Assembly: GCA_046292765.1 (NCBI GenBank)
Contig: JBKBQA010000001.1
Coordinates: 62,001-126,000 of the forward strand
From: PGZG01 sp046292765
Lineage (GTDB): Bacteria; Pseudomonadota; Gammaproteobacteria; Pseudomonadales; Alcanivoracaceae
Length of the DNA stretch: 64,000 bases
Direction: 5' to 3'
The notes beneath the pieces were generated by a model. It was given only the letters and a program-made list of their open reading frames with translations. It was not told the origin of the DNA and did not search any database. Made by a program: the position numbers and the translations under genes. This document shows positions 58,555-64,000 of this stretch, in pieces. The stretch's first letter is position 1. Each line of letters opens with the position of its first letter.

Positions 58555-60887
58555 GCCAGACTCCTCTTCTTGCTGGTGATCCAGGCGTCGCGCCAGGATT
58601 CGAAATGGGATGGAGACATGATGCGACCCAGTACCATCCCCTGAACGCCATCAATGCCGAGTTGCTCCAGCTGGCTAAGCTGCTCCCGGTTGTCGACACC
58701 ATCCGCGCTGACCCGGATGCCGAGGCGATGACCGAGGGTGATGATGGATTCGACAATGGCTGTATCCGCTTTGCTGTGCCCCAGATTGCTGATAAACCTC
58801 CGCTCGATGCGGATTTCATCGACTTCAATATCGCGGAGCAGGGCAAGCGAGGCCATGCCAGTACCGAACTGGCTGATGACCACCTTGATTTGCTGCCGGC
58901 GAAGTCGACCAATCACATCTCGCGCCGTGGCCAACTCCTCGCTGACCAATGCTTCATTGATTTCCATCCGGATCAGGGAGCGATGGACACCGTAGCGCTG
59001 GGTGATATCCAGCACCCTGCTGACAAACTGACTATCGCGCAGATCGTCAGCGAGAATATCCATGGAAAGCGCTGACGAAATTCGCCGACTCTGCCAGTCG
59101 GCGATCAGGGCGCAGCTTTGCTGCAGCAGCAAACTGTTGGCGTTTGATGCGAGTCCGGCGGTCTGGATCAGAGTCAGCAGCTCGGTGCCACTGATATCGC
59201 CAAACTGCGGGTGCTCCCATCTGAGCTGAGCATCACCCAGCACCTCAAGCGGCCTGTCTCGCTCAATGCGAGGCTGCAATTGCAGTGTGAGCTGGTTGCG
59301 CGCAAGAGCGTCTTTGAGTTCTGTCAGCAGGGTGACGCGACGCTTTCGGCTGGCCTCCGCCTCGGGATCATAAAGATGCACCGATACCGTCTTCTCTCTG
59401 GCCCGATAGAGCGCCTGCTCGGCTCGCTGAATAAGCACTTCTGCGTTGCTACCATGTTCGGGTGATAATGCAATTCCCTGATGCAGGCGCACCGTCGTGG
59501 TGAGGCCATCGCCAAGCGCCACTGGATGGCTACAGGCCTGCTCCATTTTGCGCGCGATCAGGCGGCATTGTTCTTCCTGTGCGCCGGCAATCACCATCAG
59601 AAAGTCATCTGACGCAATGCGAAATACTTGCGCATTCCGTGGCTGAGCCTGAACCAGGCTGGTCGCCAGCCAACGCAGGACGGTGTCGCCGCACTGTTGG
59701 CCGAATGATTCATTGATGTCACGCAGGTGATGAATGTCGACTGTTAGCAGTCCGCAGTGAGCTTGTCCCTGCGAGCGCTCCAGATGGCCGCGAATAAACT
59801 CAAGTGCAGCCAGTCTGTTGGGTAAGCCGGTGAGAGAATCATAGCGTGCCTGATGGGCGATTCTGGTTTCCCGCTCGGCGATGGCATCTTGCATACTGTT
59901 AAACGCGTCGGCCAGATCGGACAGCTCGGTTATCGACTGGCGAGGTAGATGTCGCTGATAGTCGCCAAGATTCATTCGCGCCGCAAGCTGGCCGAACTGG
60001 CCCAGCGGCCGCGTCAATCTGCGCGATAGCCAGGAAGACAGTACCAATACCAGCACCACTGCGCCGATAACGAGTATCAGCAGTTCCTTTGCCAGAGCAT
60101 TCAGTGTATCGGCTTCATTCGCCAGCGAGCGATGCAGATACATTCGCACGTCACTGGTGCCAGGCGCGGACACGCGCATGGTAATCAGCCGTTCATCGCC
60201 GATGTCATGAATCAGCGTGCTGCCCTCCGCCAGCTCATCCAGTAGCGCCATCAGGCTGACGCGGTCCGCTCGACCATCGGGCAGGAGGCGGCTGCTCATC
60301 AGTGACGGCTGGCTGCGTTCGTCGCTGATCTGGATGGAGAGGTCGGCGCCAATCAGGTGATAGAACTGATTGATAAAATCCTGACCCAGACTGAAGGCAA
60401 GCCGTAGCTGACCGCTGGGCAATGGTGCATCCACGGCGGTTGAAATCAGCAGGTAAGGCCGGCCATCCATGGTGGTAATACGTGCCTGCTCATCCGCCCG
60501 TGCAGATGGGTCTAGTGCAATGCCGGTGGGGGCGCTGCTGCCAGTGGTAACGATGCGACCATCGCTGAGTCTCACCACGCCATGGTCAGCGCCAATCCGG
60601 AAAACCTGATTTTCCAGAGCAGACTGGATCGTGAGCGGATCAAGGCTCGCCAGCGCTTCGCGAAAGCCGAAGTCGGACGTCAGCACCTCGGTGGCGGCAA
60701 CCAGCTCGCCGGCGCGCATGCCAAGCTGCTGAATAAAGTATTCACTGGTTTGCAGCAGTGACTCGCTGGCGCTACGGCGGACTGAGTCACGCACCAGTTG
60801 CTGGGCCAGCAGGGTGCCAGCGACAACCACCACCAGCATGGTGAGCGCGATCGACAGGAACAGGGCTCGGGAGAATTTAACGCGCAA
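58551..60887 (-). CDS. Membrane GGDEF/EAL protein with both active sites degraded
   Basis: 778 residues. A membrane helix (about 8-30), a periplasmic sensing region (about 31-265), a second helix (about 267-287), a HAMP domain (about 290-340), a GGDEF domain (about 345-505) and an EAL domain (about 520-765). The GGDEF signature is ASDDF (425-429). The EAL motif is DAQ (552-554), and DDFGTG is SQFGTG. Neither cyclase nor phosphodiesterase activity is expected, so it probably binds c-di-GMP or signals by contact. The start is TTG with AGGAG 8 bases upstream. Confidence 0.87.
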   Translation of the reverse strand: MRVKFSRALFLSIALTMLVVVVAGTLLAQQLVRDSVRRSASESLLQTSEYFIQQLGMRAGELVAATEVLTSDFGFREALASLDPLTIQSALENQVFRIGADHGVVRLSDGRIVTTGSSAPTGIALDPSARADEQARITTMDGRPYLLISTAVDAPLPSGQLRLAFSLGQDFINQFYHLIGADLSIQISDERSQPSLMSSRLLPDGRADRVSLMALLDELAEGSTLIHDIGDERLITMRVSAPGTSDVRMYLHRSLANEADTLNALAKELLILVIGAVVLVLVLSSWLSRRLTRPLGQFGQLAARMNLGDYQRHLPRQSITELSDLADAFNSMQDAIAERETRIAHQARYDSLTGLPNRLAALEFIRGHLERSQGQAHCGLLTVDIHHLRDINESFGQQCGDTVLRWLATSLVQAQPRNAQVFRIASDDFLMVIAGAQEEQCRLIARKMEQACSHPVALGDGLTTTVRLHQGIALSPEHGSNAEVLIQRAEQALYRAREKTVSVHLYDPEAEASRKRRVTLLTELKDALARNQLTLQLQPRIERDRPLEVLGDAQLRWEHPQFGDISGTELLTLIQTAGLASNANSLLLQQSCALIADWQSRRISSALSMDILADDLRDSQFVSRVLDITQRYGVHRSLIRMEINEALVSEELATARDVIGRLRRQQIKVVISQFGTGMASLALLRDIEVDEIRIERRFISNLGHSKADTAIVESIITLGHRLGIRVSADGVDNREQLSQLEQLGIDGVQGMVLGRIMSPSHFESWRDAWITSKKRSLA

Positions 60888-61542
60888 GGGGATTGCTCCT
60901 GATCAGGGGGTTAGTGCTCTGCCGACGCGGCGTGCGCGGGTCCGGTCCTATCGTGCCGACATTGACGGTCTGCTCCAGCGTCTGGCCGGCACGACGAACA
61001 CGTACTTCCCGGATGAGGCTGTTGGCTCGTGCTTGCCATGGGTGGAGGGCCTCGATTCGGTAATCGCCGGCGTTGAGACCGTCGAACCGTGCCAGTCCGT
61101 CGGCGCCGGTTACGGCAAAACGGGGTGCCTCGGTAACGTAAATGTAGGCGTGCATGCGGTCGTGAATGTTGCAGCCGATGGGCACGAGCCCGGGCTGATC
61201 GAACTCGACCGGGTCGGCTTCGTGACCGGCAAACAGATTGGTGGTGAAGCGCTTCACTGCGGAAAATGAATAGACCTGATGACGGGTGTTATCGAGGTTT
61301 GGAAACGCCACGCTGGTGTGCCGGGGAATGATCAGGACATGGGGCTGGAACTGGGTATTCAGCTGATTCACCTCGGCTCGAGCGGGGGGTGCCTGGGGCA
61401 GTAGCCCCGCCCCAGAAAGAGTGACCACGGCGTGTGCCAGCGGTACCCCGCCGGCATCGGTGACCCGGACCGTTACGCTGGCAGGCAGTGCGTGGTCGGA
61501 CCAGGCCGCACCGAGCAGCAGCAGAAGAAGGGGACGGAGCAT
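60877..61542 (-). CDS. Cupredoxin-like periplasmic protein (methylamine-utilisation-type)
   Basis: 221 residues: signal peptide, an Ig-like start (ASVTVRVTDAGGVPLAHAVVTLSGAG) and a plastocyanin-like core with four type-1 copper ligands: H88 in DNTRHQVYSF, then C124, H127 and M130 in PIGCNIHDRMH. This matches proteins often named methylamine utilisation proteins. A blue-copper electron carrier role is likely. It is the first gene of the leftward four-gene unit; the GGDEF/EAL gene overlaps its end. Confidence 0.86.
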   Translation of the reverse strand: MLRPLLLLLLGAAWSDHALPASVTVRVTDAGGVPLAHAVVTLSGAGLLPQAPPARAEVNQLNTQFQPHVLIIPRHTSVAFPNLDNTRHQVYSFSAVKRFTTNLFAGHEADPVEFDQPGLVPIGCNIHDRMHAYIYVTEAPRFAVTGADGLARFDGLNAGDYRIEALHPWQARANSLIREVRVRRAGQTLEQTVNVGTIGPDPRTPRRQSTNPLIRSNPLAR

Positions 61543-61599
61543 GACGGTACCTCGGGGCTGCAAAGCATGGCTTAGGAATTTCTACCTACCCTGACGTGG

Positions 61600-61778
61600 G
61601 GGGCGTGAAGGGCGCGTTACGGCTTTTTCCACTATCGGCGCCATTTTCGGGCGCGCGTTGCGCGCCTGAGGGAGGGATGGATTACGCAATCGCTTGTGGC
61701 GATTGCTTCACCCCTTCGGGGCGCTTTTGGCGTCCTGCGCCGCTGGCGCGGCTTGTCGAACGAGGGCTCTCATCAAAG
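61600..61778. other. Hairpin-rich intergenic DNA
   Basis: Between the cupredoxin start (61542) and the tRNA (61832) there is no gene. Several short palindromes follow one another: GCGCGC-GTT-GCGCGC, GCAATCGC-TTGTG-GCGATTGC, CCCC-TTC-GGGG and GCGCCGC-TGGCGC. They could be REP-like remnants or a structured RNA. The only other item seen is the tRNA-derived inverted repeat at 61779. Confidence 0.5.
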
Positions 61779-61846
61779 CCTCCCTCTCCGCCAGATATAA
61801 AAAAACCCGCTTGCGCGGGCCTTTTTATATCTGGCGGAGAGGGAGG
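61779..61846. repeat. 25-bp inverted repeat including the tRNA-Ser 3' end
   Basis: Left arm 61779-61803 and right arm 61822-61846 are exact reverse complements (CCTCCCTCTCCGCCAGATAT...). The right arm is the tRNA-Ser 3' end plus flank; the left arm is an inverted copy. The 18-base centre holds CCCGC-TTGC-GCGGG with T/A runs, an intrinsic terminator for the tRNA on the minus strand. Confidence 0.85.
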
Positions 61847-61922
61847 GATTCGAACCCTCGTTACGCTATGAACGTAAACACGATTTCGAATCGTGCGCAT
61901 TCAACCACTCTGCCACCTCTCC
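61832..61922 (-). tRNA. tRNA-Ser (anticodon CGA)
   Basis: On the minus strand the acceptor stem GGAGAGG (61922-61916) pairs with CCTCTCC, and the discriminator G and CCA are encoded (61835-61832). The anticodon stem CACGA/TCGTG holds loop TTCGAAA, giving anticodon CGA. The T-arm is GAGGGTTCGAATCCCTC. A long variable arm (TTTACGTTCATAGCGTAA) marks it as class II serine. It decodes UCG. Confidence 0.95.
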
Positions 61923-62035
61923 GGAGTGGGGTGGACGCTGGCAGGCCAGCGTCACCGGGGCCGCATTCTAGCGGCATCGGAGGCGACAGGCGAGCGGGGT
62001 TTTCTCAGATCATCCATATCGGAATCACGGGTTCA

Positions 62036-62050
62036 ATAGTTTATTGCTAT
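62036..62050. promoter_or_regulatory. OxyR-like site upstream of dps
   Basis: ATAG-TTTATTG-CTAT matches one ATAG-N7-CTAT half of the OxyR consensus, and an ATGA 7 bases further on partly matches the next element. It lies about 100 bases before dps, a classic OxyR target. The full four-element site is not perfect. Confidence 0.5.
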
Positions 62051-62145
62051 ACAGGTGATGACCAGATCTCATTCGGACTTCCGCGTTGGTTCAGGTACGG
62101 TAGAGGTGTTGGTGCCTGCGGGCACGTTTTCACAAGGAGTGACCC

Positions 62146-62592
62146 ATGATTGAACACAGCAAAGAAGTCGCAGACGAGCTGTCCCGGCTGCTGGCGGAGA
62201 GCTATACGCTCTATCTGAAGACACATAACTACCACTGGAATGTCACTGGTCCGATGTTTCACAGCCTGCATCTGCTGTTCGAGCAGCAGTACACCGAGCT
62301 GGCGCTGGCGGTGGACAGTGTGGCCGAGCGGATCCGCGCGCTGGGCGCATTTGCGCCGGGTAGTTACGCGGCTTTCAGCCGGCTGTCGCGGGTGCAGGAT
62401 GACGAGACTGTGACGGATGCGGCCACCATGCTGGCCAATCTGGCGGCAGACCACCGGCTGGTGGCGGAGCGCGCCAACACAGTCATGAAGCTGGCAGCCA
62501 GGCACGAAGACGAGGGCAGCGCGGCGCTGGCCAGTGGCCGCATTGAGATCCATGAGAAAGCAGCCTGGATGCTGTCGGCGCACCTGCAATAA
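62146..62592 (+). CDS. dps: Dps family DNA-protection/ferritin-like protein
   Basis: 148 residues of the ferritin-like Dps family: LKTHNYHWNVTGPMFHSLHLLFEQQYTELALAVDSVAERIRALG carries the ferroxidase His, Asp and Glu ligands. Dps forms a 12-mer that oxidises Fe(II) with H2O2 and protects DNA. AAGGAG stands 7 bases before the ATG and an OxyR-like site lies upstream, fitting peroxide induction. Confidence 0.95.
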   Translation: MIEHSKEVADELSRLLAESYTLYLKTHNYHWNVTGPMFHSLHLLFEQQYTELALAVDSVAERIRALGAFAPGSYAAFSRLSRVQDDETVTDAATMLANLAADHRLVAERANTVMKLAARHEDEGSAALASGRIEIHEKAAWMLSAHLQ

Positions 62593-62672
62593 CGAAGCCT
62601 CGTGCTGCGGTTTGTGCCACCCCGGACACAGCAGTGTATAGTCGGGCAGATGTCAGCAAGGAGGAGATCATC

Positions 62673-63077
62673 ATGGCAAACGGCGGCGAACGCGTCAGCG
62701 ACATCATGGCCCGGCACCCGGCTTCGATCCGACTCGGCACGGTGCTTCCCGAAGTGGTGGAGGTGCTGCTGCGTCAACACATGACCGGCCTGCCGGTGGT
62801 GGATGATAGCGACAGGGTGGTGGGCTTCGTGTCGGAGCAGGATTGCTTGCGCACCCTGTTGGTGTCGAGTTACCACAGCGAAGGGTCACCCCGGGTTGAG
62901 GACGTGATGTTCCGCGAACCGTTGATGGTACGACTGGATGATTCGGTGGTGGATATCGCCGAGCAGATGGTGAAGCAGAAGCCGAAAGTCTATCCGGTGG
63001 TGGATCAGGGTGGCCGACTGCAGGGCCTGCTGACGCGCACTCAGGTATTGGCTTATTTGATTGACCGGCGCCACTAG
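62673..63077 (+). CDS. CBS-domain-pair protein
   Basis: 134 residues made of two CBS domains: VSDIMARHPASIRLGTVLPEVVEVLLRQHMTGLPVVDDSDRVVGFVSEQDC and VEDVMFREPLMVRLDDSVVDIAEQMVKQKPKVYPVVDQGGRLQGLLTR. Stand-alone CBS pairs bind adenosine nucleotides and act as regulators of unknown partners. GGAGGAG lies before the ATG at 62673; the frame extends upstream without support. It follows dps by 80 bases. Confidence 0.9.
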   Translation: MANGGERVSDIMARHPASIRLGTVLPEVVEVLLRQHMTGLPVVDDSDRVVGFVSEQDCLRTLLVSSYHSEGSPRVEDVMFREPLMVRLDDSVVDIAEQMVKQKPKVYPVVDQGGRLQGLLTRTQVLAYLIDRRH

Positions 63078-63087
63078 GGCGCCGGTC
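63063..63087. terminator. Hairpin between the CBS gene and the convergent gene
   Basis: GACCGGCGCC-ACTAG-GGCGCCGGTC: a perfect 10-bp stem whose loop contains the stop codon of the CBS gene. No T-run is present. It lies between convergent genes. Confidence 0.6.
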
Positions 63088-63098
63088 GGCACGACAGG

Positions 63099-64000
63099 TT
63101 ACAGCGGTCCACCAACATCGCCACCCACTCGCTGGACGGTCACATCAATATTGAAGTTGCGCCTGATTGCAGCTGCGCCTTGCAGTGCCACCGACCCGCG
63201 CAGATTGGCGGTCACCTCGGTGCCGACCTCGCCAAGGCCGTCGCCGTCGATGGTGGCGGTCAGACTGGTGATGGTAATATCCGCCTCGGACGCCTCTTCG
63301 ATCAGCTCCTCAATAAAAGCTCTCAGGTCCGGCAGGGTGATGGTGATAGCTTGCTCTTCCCGTGTGGCGCTGATGGTGTCGGAGCCGGAGTTGCCGGTTG
63401 CCTGAATTAGCCAGAGTCCATCCTCAAAGTTGACGATGCTGCCGAGGCTGTCCTCAATCCGGCTTTCACCGTGATATGGGGGCTCGAATTCTTCCGGGTT
63501 GAATGCGCGTTGCAGAGCATCAAACCCGGTGCCATTGGCATCAAACAGGATGTTGAAGAAATTAAAGGTGGTGTCCAGTGCATTGGCTGCGTCGTTGAAA
63601 TTTGCGGCGAACGCTTGATTGCAGTAGTTACCCTGTGCACCAAACTCCCAGTTGCTGTAGGCGTTATCGGTGCTGCTGGTGGCGTCCATTACCGCCTCTG
63701 TGACTGCGTGCACATTCACTGTATCAATGGCATTGCTCAGGTTGCTGTAGACAATATTGCACAGCACAGAATTATAGGTGTCTGTGTTGTAATCCGTACT
63801 GACGATGATCGGCGCTACCAGCTCAACATAATCCTCTTCTGAGGTATCTTGCCGCAGCGAAAAATAACCGCTGGCATTGCTGAATACAGTGAATGCTTCA
63901 CCGTTGGCATCCTTGATCTTGATGGTCGCGCCCGCCATGGGGCCGTCAGCATTGGCTGCACGCCCCTGAAGGGCAACAAAACTGGTGTTGTCGTCGTCAT
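63099..64000 (-). CDS. Secreted/surface protein with carboxypeptidase-regulatory-like domain (5' end outside window)
   Basis: The frame stays open to the right edge, so the N-terminus is missing; 300 residues are visible. It begins DDDNTSFVALQGRAANADGPMAGATIKIKDANGEAFTVFSNASGYFSL, the pattern of a carboxypeptidase-regulatory-like (Ig/CNA-B-like) domain. The remaining roughly 230 residues are acidic and contain NAIDTVNVHAVTEAVMD. I do not recognise this part; it suggests a surface or exported lipoprotein. There are several Cys. Confidence 0.7.
   Translation of the reverse strand, partial: DDDNTSFVALQGRAANADGPMAGATIKIKDANGEAFTVFSNASGYFSLRQDTSEEDYVELVAPIIVSTDYNTDTYNSVLCNIVYSNLSNAIDTVNVHAVTEAVMDATSSTDNAYSNWEFGAQGNYCNQAFAANFNDAANALDTTFNFFNILFDANGTGFDALQRAFNPEEFEPPYHGESRIEDSLGSIVNFEDGLWLIQATGNSGSDTISATREEQAITITLPDLRAFIEELIEEASEADITITSLTATIDGDGLGEVGTEVTANLRGSVALQGAAAIRRNFNIDVTVQRVGGDVGGPL

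Overview
The window is chromosomal DNA of a GC-rich gammaproteobacterium. The gene order znuC-znuB ... thrB ... polA ... engB - cytochrome c5/c4 - dsbA - endonuclease/exonuclease/phosphatase protein matches, from memory, the polA neighbourhood of pseudomonads. The rubredoxin/rubredoxin reductase pair, two Mrp cation/proton antiporters, many secreted esterases and AraC regulators of the arabinose-binding-domain type suggest a marine or halotolerant, lipid- or hydrocarbon-using relative (Alcanivorax-like). The genus is an inference; no rRNA or species marker is present.

Layout. 0-1.6 kb: end of a zinc ABC importer (znuC partial, znuB). 1.6-6.4 kb: a leftward lipase cluster (PETase-like lipoprotein hydrolase, an unknown membrane-anchored protein, a secretory lipase with an extra C-terminal domain) with a divergent AraC regulator. 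6.4-12.3 kb: arfB, rubredoxin and its reductase, ubiC, thrB, an outer-membrane barrel and an HSL-type esterase, then a 160-bp palindromic element. 12.4-15.7 kb: polA and a small conserved protein. 15.8-30.9 kb: material lying between polA and engB that does not belong to the usual neighbourhood. It holds an aminotransferase, two complete Mrp antiporter operons back to back (a leftward seven-gene operon and a rightward six-gene operon with fused MrpAB) and a large lipoprotein. 30.9-34.4 kb: engB, cytochromes c5 and c4, dsbA, EEP protein. 34.4-38.4 kb: tandem AraC paralogues and a CocE/S15-type lipoprotein hydrolase.

38.5-48.8 kb is the most unusual part. Six tightly coupled genes encode four exported proteins that share a short N-terminal motif (M-x-P-L-x-D-x-x-L-x-x-V-x-G-Q-x-G), a very large lipoprotein fusing a di-heme MauG/cytochrome c peroxidase module to FG-GAP repeats and an ASPIC/UnbV domain, and a lipoprotein alpha/beta hydrolase. 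The genes look less GC-rich than their neighbours.

48.9-54.6 kb: a gamma-glutamylcyclotransferase-like protein, a phospholipase D lipoprotein, an orphan THxN-type PEP-CTERM protein preceded by a sigma-54 promoter and a perfect CRP/Vfr palindrome, dgt, and a pair of small CrcB (Fluc) fluoride channels. 54.7-57.2 kb: glutathione peroxidase, a YeeE/YedE sulfur-transport pair with an ArsR/BigR-like repressor and its probable operator, and a hemolysin III protein. 57.2-61.5 kb: a four-gene leftward operon of a cupredoxin, a GGDEF/EAL protein with both active-site motifs degraded, a DUF3034 protein and a truncated-haemoglobin lipoprotein. 61.6-64 kb: hairpin-rich DNA, tRNA-Ser(CGA) with an inverted partial copy of its 3' end, dps with an OxyR-like site, a CBS-domain protein, and a carboxypeptidase-regulatory-like protein running off the right edge.
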